From Alistipes sp. (GTDB lineage: Bacteria; Bacteroidota; Bacteroidia; Bacteroidales; Rikenellaceae): a stretch of 48,506 nucleotides of DNA. The stretch covers positions 1-48,506 of the forward strand of contig JAFYRX010000051.1 of assembly GCA_017546725.1 (NCBI GenBank), read 5' to 3'. The translations under genes were made by a program, and so were the position numbers. Below the pieces are notes generated by a model. It was not told the DNA's origin and made no database searches. It worked only from the letters and a program-made list of their open reading frames with translations. Below are positions 6,601-16,298 of the stretch, one piece after another. Positions within the stretch are counted from its first letter, which is position 1; every line of letters begins with the position of its first letter.

Positions 6601-8412
6601 ATGAAAACACGAATTTTATCACTTGTAGCACTGCTTTTTGCTGTTGCATCGTTTGCGCAGCCGCGTGCCGAGTATCCACGTCCGCAGTTTGAGCGTGAGA
6701 GTTGGATTAATCTGAATGGTGAATGGAGTTTTACACTCGACTTGGCTAACACTGGTGCCGAGCGTAACTACTACAACAGCAAGGGTTTTGACAGCAAAAT
6801 CATTGTTCCTTTTGCTCCCGAGAGCAAACTTTCGGGCATCGGCCACACGGAGTTTATCAACGCTGTATGGTATCAGCGCACAATTCAGATTCCTGCTGAT
6901 TGGGTTGGCAAGCGCGTGAAGTTGAACTTTGGCGCTGTTTACTATAAGTCGGAGTTGTATATCGACGGCAAATTCGTAGGTCGTCACTACGGTGGCTCTG
7001 ACTCGTTCTCGTACGATATTACTGCTTGGGTATCCGACGGTAAGGAGCACAATTTGGTATTGCACGCCGAGAGCGATGTTCGTGGCGGAAAGCAGCCCGC
7101 AGGTAAGCAGTCATCACGTTTGAACTCTTACGGTTGCTTCTATACTCGTACTACAGGTATATGGCAGACTGTATGGATGGAGGCCGTTGATGAGAGCGCA
7201 TTGGAGCGTGTTCAAGTATTTACCGACATCGACCAGAATCAGATTGTTGTAACTCCTACATTCTATGGCTATAAGGCTGGTGACAAGTTCGCTATCACTG
7301 TAAAGGATGGCGAGAAGGTTGTTGCCAAGACTGAAGTTGGCGCATCACAGGGTCTGCCCGTTGTGGTACCCGTTAAGAAACCAAAGTTGTGGACTCCCGA
7401 AAATCCTTTCCTATACGACGTAGTTTATGAGGTGAAGAATGCCGCAGGCGAGGTTATGGACCAGGTAAATTCGTATGTAGGTATGCGTAAGGTACATATC
7501 GACGGCACAAAGATTATGCTCAACAACAAGCCCTACTATCAGCGTTTGGTTTTGGACCAGGGCTTCTACCCAGATGGCGTATGGACAGCACCTTCGGATG
7601 AGGCTTTGAAGCACGACATCGCAATGTCGAAGGATGCTGGTTTCAATGGCGCACGTCTGCACCAAAAGGTATTCGAGGAGCGTTTCTACTATTGGGCCGA
7701 CAAACTCGGATACCTGGTATGGGGCGAGATGGCCTCTTGGGGTAAGAATAGTTCTTTGCCCGAATCTGGTCGCAACTTCCTTTCGGAGTGGAGTAATATC
7801 GTAGTGCGTGACCGCAACCACCCTGCCCTTGTTGTATGGACTCCGTTCAATGAGGAGTGGGCAACACCTACAGCAGAGATGGGACGCTTGTTGACAGACG
7901 CTTACTATATGACACGTCAGTTGGACCCCTCACGTCCTGTGAATACAGTTAGTGGCGGTCTGTATGCTATTTCTGATTTCTGCACTACTCACTCTTACAA
8001 TCAAAACGGTGAGGCTCTCTATAAGCAACTCTACAGCGACGGTAAGTTCTATCAGCCGCAGGGTGCTACCGATGGCAAGTCGGCTATGATTATCCTTCAC
8101 TACGACGGCAAGGTGCCTTACGTAGTAGATGAGTTTGGTGGTATCAAGTGCGCAGAGGCTAACCCCTCAAAGGAGAATGCTTGGGGTTACGGTGATGCAG
8201 CACAGACAAAAGAGGACTTCTATAAGCGTTTGGAGTCATTGGTTAAGGCTATCACAGACCACAGTGACAAGATTTGCGGTTTCTGCTACACTCAACTTAC
8301 CGATGTCGAGCAGGAGCAGAACGGTGTTTACTACTTCGACCGCAAGAGCAAGTTCGATATGGAGCGCGTAAAGGCCATCTTCCAGATGAAGGCCGAGGGT
8401 TACGAGCAATAG
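6601..8412 (+). CDS. Glycoside hydrolase family 2 enzyme, first copy
   Basis: 603 aa with a signal peptide (1-19, cleavage after F-A-Q). Order: GH2 sugar-binding domain (about 20-190), Ig-like domain (about 195-290), TIM barrel (about 295-600). The acid/base is E418 in TPFNEEW and the nucleophile E511 in VDEFGG. There are no domains after the barrel. GH2 covers beta-galactosidases, beta-glucuronidases and beta-mannosidases; the galactokinase and mutarotase in the same operon favour a beta-galactoside substrate, but that is inference. It begins a six-gene operon and is followed after 37 nt by a close paralogue. The signal peptide suggests a periplasmic location. Confidence 0.9.
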   Translation: MKTRILSLVALLFAVASFAQPRAEYPRPQFERESWINLNGEWSFTLDLANTGAERNYYNSKGFDSKIIVPFAPESKLSGIGHTEFINAVWYQRTIQIPADWVGKRVKLNFGAVYYKSELYIDGKFVGRHYGGSDSFSYDITAWVSDGKEHNLVLHAESDVRGGKQPAGKQSSRLNSYGCFYTRTTGIWQTVWMEAVDESALERVQVFTDIDQNQIVVTPTFYGYKAGDKFAITVKDGEKVVAKTEVGASQGLPVVVPVKKPKLWTPENPFLYDVVYEVKNAAGEVMDQVNSYVGMRKVHIDGTKIMLNNKPYYQRLVLDQGFYPDGVWTAPSDEALKHDIAMSKDAGFNGARLHQKVFEERFYYWADKLGYLVWGEMASWGKNSSLPESGRNFLSEWSNIVVRDRNHPALVVWTPFNEEWATPTAEMGRLLTDAYYMTRQLDPSRPVNTVSGGLYAISDFCTTHSYNQNGEALYKQLYSDGKFYQPQGATDGKSAMIILHYDGKVPYVVDEFGGIKCAEANPSKENAWGYGDAAQTKEDFYKRLESLVKAITDHSDKICGFCYTQLTDVEQEQNGVYYFDRKSKFDMERVKAIFQMKAEGYEQ

Positions 8413-8449
8413 GACTCATATATTGATAAAACTAAAAATAGACAATACA

Positions 8450-10303
8450 ATGAAGAAGATTTTTATGTTGATGGCTGCCCTAATGATTGGGGTAAGCGTT
8501 ATGGCGCAGTTGCCACGCGCAGAGTATCCTCGTCCGCAGTTTGAGCGTGAGGCGTGGGTAAACTTGAATGGAGAGTGGAGTTATACACTCGACCTTGTAA
8601 AGACAGGTTGGGAGCGTAACTTGAAGGATAGCAAGGGTTTTGCTGATAAGATTATCGTACCCTTCGCACCCGAGAGTAAACTTTCTGGCGTAGAGCACAA
8701 GGAGTTTATCCCCTGCATCTGGTATCAGCGTGAGATTTCAATTCCCGCAGCGTGGGAGGGCAAGGATGTAATGCTCAACTTCGGTGCAGTATATTATGAG
8801 TCAGAGATTTATGTAGATGGCAAGTTCGTTGAGCGTCACTTTGGTGGCTCTGATTCGTTCTCTGTCAATATCACCAAGTTCGTTAAGGCTGGCTCTACAC
8901 ACTCGTTGGTAGTTGTTGCATCGAGCGACTTGCGTTCAGGCCTTCAGTCGGCTGGTAAGCAGTCATTGCGTAACGACCCCTTTGAGTGTATGTACACTCG
9001 TACAACAGGTATTTGGCAGACAGTATGGATGGAGGCAGTTGCTCCTACAGGCATCAAGCGCGTAAAGACAACTACCGACATCGACCGTAGCACTGTTACT
9101 ATGGAGTTCACTATGTTCCGCAACGCTACAGGCAATACACTCACAATCAACGTAAAGGATGGCGCAAAGGTAGTCGCTACCGATACTGCTCCCGTTGCAT
9201 CGGGTTCTATCGTAACATTGCCTATCAAGAAGGCAAAGTTGTGGAGCCCCGAATCTCCGTTCCTCTACGACGTAGAGTACATCTTGAAGGATGCCGAGGG
9301 CAATGTTATCGACAAGGTGGCTTCATACTTCGGTATGCGTAAGATTCACACTGAGGGCAACAAGATTTTCTTGAACAATCAGCCCTACTACCAGCGTTTG
9401 GTTTTGGACCAGGGTTTCTATCCCGACGGTATTTGGACAGCACCTTCGGATGCAGCGTTGAAGAAGGATATCGAACTCTCGATGGCTGCTGGTTTCAATG
9501 GCGCACGTCTCCACCAGAAGGTATTCGAGGAGCGCTTCCACTATTGGGCTGACAAGTTGGGTTATCTGACTTGGGGCGAGGCTCCGAGTTGGGGTTTTGA
9601 TGCCAACAACGTAGAGTCTGCACGAAACTTCATCGCAGAGTGGCGCAATGTAGTTGTTCGTGATATGAACCACCCCTCAATCGTAACTTGGACTCCGTTC
9701 AACGAGCAGTTCTGGCCCGATGAGACCGAGTTCCCCCGCTTCCAGGCTGACATCTACACAATCACAAAGCAGTTAGACCCCTCACGTCCTATCAACACTG
9801 TCAGCGGTGGTGTACAGACCGTAACAGACATCTGGACAGAGCACCACTACGAGCAGAATCCCGAAAAGTTGCGCGAGATAGTATTCAACGACGGTAAGAT
9901 GTTTACACGCGCTCCGGCTATTCAGGCTCGTCATCGCGGTAACATCGGTTTCAACCGTGCCGTATTGAATGACCCCTTCACATTCCCCGTTTACAATGGT
10001 GAGATTCCCTATATTTTGGATGAGTTTGGAGGTATCAAGTGTATGGAGGCTAACCCCGCCAAGGATGGTGCTTGGGGTTACGGTGACGCAGCACAGACCA
10101 AGGAGGACTTCTACAAGCGTTTGGAGGCTCAGGTGAAGGTACTTATCGATATGAGCGATAAGATGTGGGGCTTCTGCTACACACAGTTGACCGACGTTAT
10201 GCAGGAGCAGAACGGTATCTACTACTTCGACCGAGGCTCTAAGTACGATATGGAGCGCGTGAAGGCTATCTTCCAGATGGCTCTTCCCGAAGAGAATAAG
10301 TAA
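8450..10303 (+). CDS. Glycoside hydrolase family 2 enzyme, second copy
   Basis: 617 aa from the ATG at 8450, chosen because it begins a clean signal peptide (MKKIFMLMAALM, cleavage after V-M-A-Q); an in-frame ATG at 8423 would put ten charged residues in front. It aligns along its whole length with the preceding GH2 protein and has the same domains. The acid/base is E419 (TPFNEQF) and the nucleophile E525 (LDEFGG). Between these two Glu residues it is 13 residues longer than its paralogue (106 against 93), with a basic stretch RHRGNIGFNRA absent from copy one. The loop lies close to the active site and suggests a different substrate. Confidence 0.9.
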   Translation: MKKIFMLMAALMIGVSVMAQLPRAEYPRPQFEREAWVNLNGEWSYTLDLVKTGWERNLKDSKGFADKIIVPFAPESKLSGVEHKEFIPCIWYQREISIPAAWEGKDVMLNFGAVYYESEIYVDGKFVERHFGGSDSFSVNITKFVKAGSTHSLVVVASSDLRSGLQSAGKQSLRNDPFECMYTRTTGIWQTVWMEAVAPTGIKRVKTTTDIDRSTVTMEFTMFRNATGNTLTINVKDGAKVVATDTAPVASGSIVTLPIKKAKLWSPESPFLYDVEYILKDAEGNVIDKVASYFGMRKIHTEGNKIFLNNQPYYQRLVLDQGFYPDGIWTAPSDAALKKDIELSMAAGFNGARLHQKVFEERFHYWADKLGYLTWGEAPSWGFDANNVESARNFIAEWRNVVVRDMNHPSIVTWTPFNEQFWPDETEFPRFQADIYTITKQLDPSRPINTVSGGVQTVTDIWTEHHYEQNPEKLREIVFNDGKMFTRAPAIQARHRGNIGFNRAVLNDPFTFPVYNGEIPYILDEFGGIKCMEANPAKDGAWGYGDAAQTKEDFYKRLEAQVKVLIDMSDKMWGFCYTQLTDVMQEQNGIYYFDRGSKYDMERVKAIFQMALPEENK

Positions 10304-10326
10304 TTGAACAGTAAAGGATTTCGATA

Positions 10327-11469
10327 ATGAAAAAAATTATGATGATACTTGCCGTTGCAGCCCTGATGGTGGGCTGCGGCGGTAACAACAAAGCCGAGCA
10401 GGAGCAGGGTCTCAACTTGATTAAGGCTGAGAATTTTGATGGCGAAGTCGATGGTAAGAAGGTAGGTCTTTACACTCTCACCAACGGAACTATCACTATG
10501 CAGGTGACTAACTTCGGTGGTCGCGTGGTGTCGTTGTGGACTCCCGACCGCGATGGCAATATGGCCGACATCGTGTTGGGTTACGAGAGCCTCGACCGCT
10601 ATGTAAACAACGCAGGCGAGCGTTTCTTGGGCGCTCCCGTAGGACGTGTAGCCAACCGCATCGGTGCTGGTAAGTTTACACTCGATGGCAAGGAGTACAA
10701 CACTCCGCTGAACAACAATGGTCAGACACTGCACGGCGGTTTGAAGGGTATCGATATGGTTGTATGGGATGTTAAGTATGTGGCTGATAACGCCATCACA
10801 TTGCATCTTCTCTCGGAGGATGGCTCTGACGGCTTCCCTGGCAACCTGGATATCGAGATGACTTATACACTCACCGAGGACAACGAGTTTGAGGTTACTT
10901 ATCACGCCAAGACCGACAAGAAGACTATCGTGAACCTCTCTCACCACTCATTCTTCAACCTCAAGGGTGAGGCTGGCGGTACTATTACCGACCACGTCTT
11001 GACTATCAATGCCGACAATGTTACACCTACCGATGCAAACCTCATTCCTACAGGTGAGTTGATGCCCGTAGAGGGTACTCCGTTCGATTTCCGCGAGCCT
11101 CACGTTATTGGCGAGCGCATCGATGTTGAGCACGAGCAACTCATCAACGGTAAGGGTTATGACCTTAACTGGGTTCTCGCTCGCGAGGATAATGGTCAGG
11201 TGGAGACTGTCGCTACGTTGTATGACCCCACGACAGGTCGTTGTATGGATGTGGCTACAGACCAGGTGGCTTTGCAGTTCTATAGCGGCAACTTCTTTGA
11301 TGGTACAACAAATGGCAAGTACGGCAAGCCTTTGAGTTTCCGTGAGTCGGTTGCTTTGGAGACTCAAAAACACCCCGATGCCATCAACCACGACAACTTC
11401 CCCTCAATCGTACTTAACCCCGATGAGGTATATACACACGTTTGTATCTATAAGTTCTATACAAAATAA
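10327..11469 (+). CDS. galM: Aldose 1-epimerase (galactose mutarotase), lipoprotein
   Basis: 380 aa. The N-terminus is a lipoprotein signal with lipobox L-M-V-G-C (C17), so this mutarotase is predicted to be membrane-anchored in the envelope. Family landmarks: NRIGAGKFTLDGKEY, the HGG segment, NLSHHSFFNL with the catalytic His, and late SVALETQKHPDA with the catalytic Glu. It interconverts alpha and beta forms of galactose released by the GH2 enzymes before uptake and phosphorylation. It starts 23 nt after the second GH2 gene. Confidence 0.92.
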   Translation: MKKIMMILAVAALMVGCGGNNKAEQEQGLNLIKAENFDGEVDGKKVGLYTLTNGTITMQVTNFGGRVVSLWTPDRDGNMADIVLGYESLDRYVNNAGERFLGAPVGRVANRIGAGKFTLDGKEYNTPLNNNGQTLHGGLKGIDMVVWDVKYVADNAITLHLLSEDGSDGFPGNLDIEMTYTLTEDNEFEVTYHAKTDKKTIVNLSHHSFFNLKGEAGGTITDHVLTINADNVTPTDANLIPTGELMPVEGTPFDFREPHVIGERIDVEHEQLINGKGYDLNWVLAREDNGQVETVATLYDPTTGRCMDVATDQVALQFYSGNFFDGTTNGKYGKPLSFRESVALETQKHPDAINHDNFPSIVLNPDEVYTHVCIYKFYTK

Positions 11470-11481
11470 CCGACATAGAGA

Positions 11482-13482
11482 ATGAAGAGATTTTTGGTCA
11501 TAATCGCTTGCTCGTTGCTCTGCGCTATGGGTACGGCACAAAACCGCTGGACTATTCAGCCCAATGGTAAGACCATACGTTTGGATGCTACGGCTACACA
11601 ACTGCCCCATAGCGACCACGTCGAGATGAGTGGTAAGATGATGGCTGTCGTATTGTATTGGAATATCAATGCCGAGGGGCGTTTTGGTTTGGACCGTTCG
11701 TTGGTTTTTCCGATGTTGCGTACCATACCCAACAACACCCACGCAAGCCTTATGTTGCGCCAGAATCTCGACTTGGTAGCACAACTGCGCATCAACAACA
11801 ATAACCGCCTGAAATTCACTACACGTTATGTGGAACTCGATGGCGTGATGCGCGTAGTTGAGGAGCACAAGTCTGGCATATTTGGACTTGAAGTCGAGCG
11901 CACGATTTTTCCTACTATGGAGCAGCAGATGATGTGCGAGCACTACATTCTGCGCAACACAGGCACAACACCCTATGCCCTGCAGATTCCCGATTTGAAG
12001 CAGGAGATTACCACCGACCCCAAGCGTGGTGTAAAGGGCGCATACAAGGTGTTGAGCCAAGTAAAGGGTGGCGGAGTATATGAGTTGAAACCTGGCGAGA
12101 GCGTTGAGTGTAACCTGGTAATTGAGGGCCTCAACAACGAGCAGCAGAGCGTTGCCAACCTCGATGTAAAGCAACTTTTGGTCGAGCGCGAGGCCTACGT
12201 CTCTCATATTGACAACAACCTTGTTCTCGACACCCCCAACGATGTAATAGACACAGAGTTCCGTTACGCCAAGATTCGCGCTTCGGAGAGCATCTGCAAG
12301 ACCAAAGGCGGTTATATGCACGCCCCTGGAGGAGAGAGTTACTACGCTGCAATTTGGGCAAATGACCAAGCCGAATATGTAAATCCCTTCTTCCCATTCT
12401 TGGGTTATGAGGTAGGCAATGAGTCGGCTATAAACTCATATCGTCACTTTGCTCGTTTTATGAACGACGAGTGGAAACCTATCCCAAGTTCAATCATTGC
12501 CGAAGGTGATGACATCTGGAACGGAGCTGGCGACAGAGGTGACGGTGCAATGATTGCCTATGGCGCAGCACGTTACGCACTTACTCGCAGCGACAAGGCC
12601 GAGGCCGAAGAGTTGTGGCCACTTATCGAGTGGTGCTTGGAGTATTGCAAACGTCAGATTAACGACAAGGGCGTAGTAAAATCCGATAAGGATGAGTTGG
12701 AGGGCCGTTTCCCCGCAGGCGACGCCAACCTCTGCACATCGACACTCTATTACGATGCTCTGCTCTCTGCAGCATATCTTGGCAAGGAGTTGGGCAAGAG
12801 TCCGAAAGTCGTAGCCGATTACCAGCGTCGCGCAAAGGCTATGCGCGAGGCTATCGAAACGCACTTCGGAGCCAACGTCAAGGGTTACGAGACCTATCGT
12901 TATTACGAGGGCAACGATATTCTGCGTTCGTGGATATGTATGCCGTTGTGCGTAGGCATTTACGACAGAGCCGAGGCTACGATGGATGCAATGTTCAAGT
13001 CGGACCTCTTTACACGCGACGGATTACTTACTGCGCAAGGCAGTTCTACATTCTGGGACCGTTCTACACTCTACGCTTTTAGAGGAGCCTATGCGGCTGG
13101 TTACGCAGATTTTATCACGGAGCATCTGTCATACTACTCAAATCGTCGTCTGTTGGGTGACCACGTTCCCTATCCTATCGAGGCGTGGCCCGAAGGCAGT
13201 CAACGACACCTCTCGGCTGAGAGCGGACTCTACTGTCGCATCATCACCGAGGGTATGTTTGGCATACGCCCAACGGGTATGCGCAGTTTTGAGTTGAAGG
13301 TGGAGATTCCCGCAGATTGGGAGTTTGCTAACCTCCGTCACATCCGCGCCTTTGGCGCAGACTTCGATATCGAGACCGTGCGTATGGCTAACGGCAAGTT
13401 GCAGATTACTGTAAGCGAACAAGGTGGTAAGGTGCAGACTTACAACGTCAAGCCAGGAACTTTGATTAAAGTAAAATTATAA
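11482..13482 (+). CDS. Six-hairpin (alpha/alpha)6-barrel glycosidase-like protein
   Basis: 666 aa with a signal peptide (1-19, cleavage after G-T-A-Q). The first third is beta-rich; from about residue 260 the sequence is a series of helices typical of (alpha/alpha)6 toroids, with a Trp-rich acidic region (YAAIWANDQAEY, then EGDDIWNGAGDRGDGAM) that looks like the substrate groove. Several GH families share this fold and I cannot assign one. Its place between mutarotase and galactokinase suggests a galactose-containing glycan. Gap to galM is 12 nt. Confidence 0.65.
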   Translation: MKRFLVIIACSLLCAMGTAQNRWTIQPNGKTIRLDATATQLPHSDHVEMSGKMMAVVLYWNINAEGRFGLDRSLVFPMLRTIPNNTHASLMLRQNLDLVAQLRINNNNRLKFTTRYVELDGVMRVVEEHKSGIFGLEVERTIFPTMEQQMMCEHYILRNTGTTPYALQIPDLKQEITTDPKRGVKGAYKVLSQVKGGGVYELKPGESVECNLVIEGLNNEQQSVANLDVKQLLVEREAYVSHIDNNLVLDTPNDVIDTEFRYAKIRASESICKTKGGYMHAPGGESYYAAIWANDQAEYVNPFFPFLGYEVGNESAINSYRHFARFMNDEWKPIPSSIIAEGDDIWNGAGDRGDGAMIAYGAARYALTRSDKAEAEELWPLIEWCLEYCKRQINDKGVVKSDKDELEGRFPAGDANLCTSTLYYDALLSAAYLGKELGKSPKVVADYQRRAKAMREAIETHFGANVKGYETYRYYEGNDILRSWICMPLCVGIYDRAEATMDAMFKSDLFTRDGLLTAQGSSTFWDRSTLYAFRGAYAAGYADFITEHLSYYSNRRLLGDHVPYPIEAWPEGSQRHLSAESGLYCRIITEGMFGIRPTGMRSFELKVEIPADWEFANLRHIRAFGADFDIETVRMANGKLQITVSEQGGKVQTYNVKPGTLIKVKL

Positions 13483-13519
13483 AAACAAAACTTAATAACA
13501 ATCTAAAAACAAAACTATT

Positions 13520-14665
13520 ATGGACATTAAATTGATTCGCGAGAAGTTTGCCGAGCATTTCGGCGCAGAGGGTGAGTTGTACACATCACCTGGTCGTATT
13601 AACCTCATTGGTGAGCACACTGACTACAACGGTGGTTTCGTATTCCCCGGTGCTATCGACAAGGCTATGGTAGCCGAGATTAAGCCCAACGGCACAGACA
13701 AGATTCGTGCATACGCTGTCGATTTGAACGACTATGCAGAGTTCGGTCTTAACGAGGAGGATAAACCCGCTGCATCGTGGGCTTGCTACATCTTTGGTGT
13801 TGCACGTGAGATTCAGAAGCGTGGTGGCGTTGTAAAGGGCTTCGATACCGCATTTGGTGGTGATGTGCCCCTCGGAGCAGGTCTCTCATCATCGGCCGCT
13901 TTGGAGTCAACATTCGCTTTTGCATTGAACCACATCTACAACGAGGATAAGATTGAGAAGTTTGAGTTGGCTCGCATCGGTCAGTCTACAGAGCACAACT
14001 ACTGCGGCGTTAAGTGCGGTATTATGGACCAGTTTGCATCAGTACACGGCAAGAAGGGTAACTTGATGCGTTTGGACTGCCTCTCATCGGAGTTCGCTTA
14101 CTTCCCCTTCGACCCCGAGAAGTATGGCTACCGTTTGGTATTGATTGATTCAGTTGTTAAGCACGAGTTGGTAGGTTCACCCTACAACAAGCGTCGTGAG
14201 TCTTGCGAGAGAGTAGCCGCCATTTTGGGTCAGGAGACTTTGCGTGGTGCTACAATGGAGCAGTTGGATGCCGTTAAGGATAAGATTTCAGAGGAGGATT
14301 ATATGCGTGCTCGCTACGTTATCGGCGAGGAGAAGCGCGTATTGGACGTATGTGCTGCTTTGGAGGCTGGCGACCTGGAGACTGTCGGCGCTCGTATGTA
14401 CGAGACTCACTGGGGTATGTCAAAGGATTACGAGGTTAGTTGCGAGGAACTCGACCTGTTGGCAACTATCGCTAAGGAGTGTGGCGTAGCAGGCTCACGC
14501 ATTATGGGTGGTGGCTTCGGCGGTTGTACAATCAACTTGGTTAAGGCCGAGTTGTACGATGCTTTCATCGCTACTGCAAAGGAGAAGTTCAACGCAGCCT
14601 ATGGCCACGAGCCCAAGGTATATGACGTTGTAATCTCTGACGGTGCTCGTAAGTTGGAAATCTAA
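13520..14665 (+). CDS. galK: Galactokinase
   Basis: 381 aa, a GHMP-family kinase. Motif 1 GRINLIGEHTDYN (residues 25-37) is the galactokinase signature; motif 2 is the ATP loop PLGAGLSSSAALE; motif 3 is SRIMGGGFGGC near the C-terminus. No signal peptide, so it is cytoplasmic. It phosphorylates galactose to galactose-1-phosphate, entering the Leloir pathway. Neither galT nor galE is in the window. The gap from the previous gene is 37 nt with no terminator or obvious promoter, so it belongs to the operon. Confidence 0.97.
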   Translation: MDIKLIREKFAEHFGAEGELYTSPGRINLIGEHTDYNGGFVFPGAIDKAMVAEIKPNGTDKIRAYAVDLNDYAEFGLNEEDKPAASWACYIFGVAREIQKRGGVVKGFDTAFGGDVPLGAGLSSSAALESTFAFALNHIYNEDKIEKFELARIGQSTEHNYCGVKCGIMDQFASVHGKKGNLMRLDCLSSEFAYFPFDPEKYGYRLVLIDSVVKHELVGSPYNKRRESCERVAAILGQETLRGATMEQLDAVKDKISEEDYMRARYVIGEEKRVLDVCAALEAGDLETVGARMYETHWGMSKDYEVSCEELDLLATIAKECGVAGSRIMGGGFGGCTINLVKAELYDAFIATAKEKFNAAYGHEPKVYDVVISDGARKLEI

Positions 14666-14678
14666 TTTAACGATAATT

Positions 14679-16106
14679 ATGAAGCGAATTATATTTGCTA
14701 TCGTAGCGGTGCTCCTCTCTTGGGGAGCATCTGCTGCTATTGTGTTGCCCAAAGTGTTGGGTAGCAATATGGTCCTGCAGCAGAATAGCGACGTAAATCT
14801 GTGGGGTAAAGCCGATGCCAACAAGAAGGTGACTATCACCGTTTCGTGGCAAAAAGGCAAGATTCAGACCGTAGCCGACGGCGATGGTAACTGGGCTGTC
14901 AAGGTGGCTACACCCGCCGCATCGTGGGATAAGCAGACTATCACATTCAGCGACGGCGAGGCAGTTACGCTGGACAATATCCTCATCGGTGACGTATGGG
15001 TTACATCGGGCCAGAGTAATATGGAGATGCCTTTGAGAGGCTGGAGAGGTCAGCCCGTCGAGGGTGCTGAGAACTATGTATTCTCGGCAGGTAAGTATGC
15101 CGACAAGATTCGTCTCTTCACCGTTAAGAAGGCTCGCTCGTATAACGTAGATAAGGAGGACTGCGAAGGCGGCGAGTGGGAGTGTGCATCACCCCAGAGC
15201 GCAGCCAATATGTCGGCCTTGAGCTATCTGTTTGCCTACCACCTTATCGACTGCATCAACATCCCCATCGGAGTGATTACAGCCAACTGGGGCGGCACAC
15301 GCATCGAGTCGTGGATGCCTATGTCGGCTCTGAAGGAGATTTTGACTTCCGAGCAGCTTGAGGCAAAGCACAACACATCAATCAAGCCCACAGAGTTGTA
15401 CTGCGCAATGATTGCGCCCATCCGCAACTTCAAGGCTCGCGGCTTCCTCTGGTATCAGGGTTGCTCTAACCTCGGTGACCACGACCACTACGATGTGATG
15501 ATGGCCCGTATGGTTGAGCAGTGGCGTAAGGATTGGGGCGACGAGGATAACTCTATGCCTTTCTACTATGCGCAGATTGCTCCGTACAGTTACGGCAATT
15601 CACGCGGTACAAACTACCCCATATTCGTGGAGTGTCAGTTGCGTGCTTTGGAGAAGATTCCCAACTCTGCTATGGCTGGCAACACCGATGCGGGCGAGGA
15701 GTACTGCATCCACCCCGCCAAAAAGAACGAGCTGGCAATGCGTATGGCAGGCTTCGCCTTGCGTGACCTGTATGGTCAGGGTGGCGTAGAGGTTGTAGCA
15801 CCCTCATACGCTTCGCACCGCGTTGATGGCTCAAGCATTATCGTTAAGATGAAGGATATCGGCGGCGGTTTCTATCCAGGTTCGGGCAAACCTATCGAGG
15901 GCTTCGAGATTGCTGGTGCCGACAAAGTATTCCACAAGGCCGAGGCTCGCTTGGTAGAGCACGAGGTGAAGGTGTGGAGCGACGCAGTGAAGGAGCCCGT
16001 AGCAGTTCGTTATGCGTTTCGCAACTACGTACCCTGCAACTTTATGAATATCTTGGGACAGCCCGTTGTTCCGTTCCGTAGCGACAACTGGAACGACGCT
16101 AAGTAG
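14679..16106 (+). CDS. Sialate O-acetylesterase-like SGNH esterase
   Basis: 475 aa from the ATG at 14679, which gives a standard signal peptide (MKRIIFAIVAVLLSWGASA); an upstream in-frame start at 14643 would overlap galK. The catalytic Ser is S113 in GQSNM, the oxyanion Gly lies in NWGGTR, and the His is H345 in CIHPAKK. Members remove O-acetyl groups from sialic acids or from acetylated plant polysaccharides. The context here has no sialidase or neuraminate lyase, so de-acetylation of a galactose-rich hemicellulose or mucin-like glycan is as likely as sialate. Last gene of the operon, followed by a strong terminator. Confidence 0.88.
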   Translation: MKRIIFAIVAVLLSWGASAAIVLPKVLGSNMVLQQNSDVNLWGKADANKKVTITVSWQKGKIQTVADGDGNWAVKVATPAASWDKQTITFSDGEAVTLDNILIGDVWVTSGQSNMEMPLRGWRGQPVEGAENYVFSAGKYADKIRLFTVKKARSYNVDKEDCEGGEWECASPQSAANMSALSYLFAYHLIDCINIPIGVITANWGGTRIESWMPMSALKEILTSEQLEAKHNTSIKPTELYCAMIAPIRNFKARGFLWYQGCSNLGDHDHYDVMMARMVEQWRKDWGDEDNSMPFYYAQIAPYSYGNSRGTNYPIFVECQLRALEKIPNSAMAGNTDAGEEYCIHPAKKNELAMRMAGFALRDLYGQGGVEVVAPSYASHRVDGSSIIVKMKDIGGGFYPGSGKPIEGFEIAGADKVFHKAEARLVEHEVKVWSDAVKEPVAVRYAFRNYVPCNFMNILGQPVVPFRSDNWNDAK

Positions 16107-16127
16107 TACCCACGAAATAGAGCATAA

Positions 16128-16165
16128 AAGACGGTTGCAACTTAGGGTTGCGACCGTCTTTTTCT
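16128..16165 (+). terminator. Rho-independent terminator of the galactoside operon
   Basis: A long stem (AAGACGGTTGCAAC with GTTGCGACCGTCTT, one mismatch pair) is followed by TTTTC. It ends the operon that begins at 6601. Confidence 0.9.
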
Positions 16166-16249
16166 GTATTGCCACCCCAAAAAGATAATTTTTAATAAAT
16201 TATAGTGTAATAATTCCGTTGTAAATATCGTTGTAAGAAAAAAAATGTG

Positions 16250-16257
16250 TAATTTTG
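16250..16257 (+). promoter_or_regulatory. -7 box upstream of bamD
   Basis: TAATTTTG matches TAnnTTTG exactly and lies 42 nt before the start codon at 16299. A TTG is present upstream but its spacing (16 nt) is too short for a good -33. Confidence 0.45.
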
Positions 16258-16298
16258 CACGATTATTACCCTGCATAGCAGTGACAAATGAGTTTGTA

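Noticed and set aside
8423-8449. Upstream ATG for the second GH2 gene
   Set aside because: It would place a charged stretch in front of a complete signal peptide that starts at 8450. The same reasoning rejects the longer starts at 14643, 16245, 25106, 31459, 36892 and 40200.
11404-12369. 321-codon minus-strand frame opposite galM end and the six-hairpin gene
   Set aside because: Antisense to two well-supported genes, no recognisable domain or signal; a codon-bias shadow.
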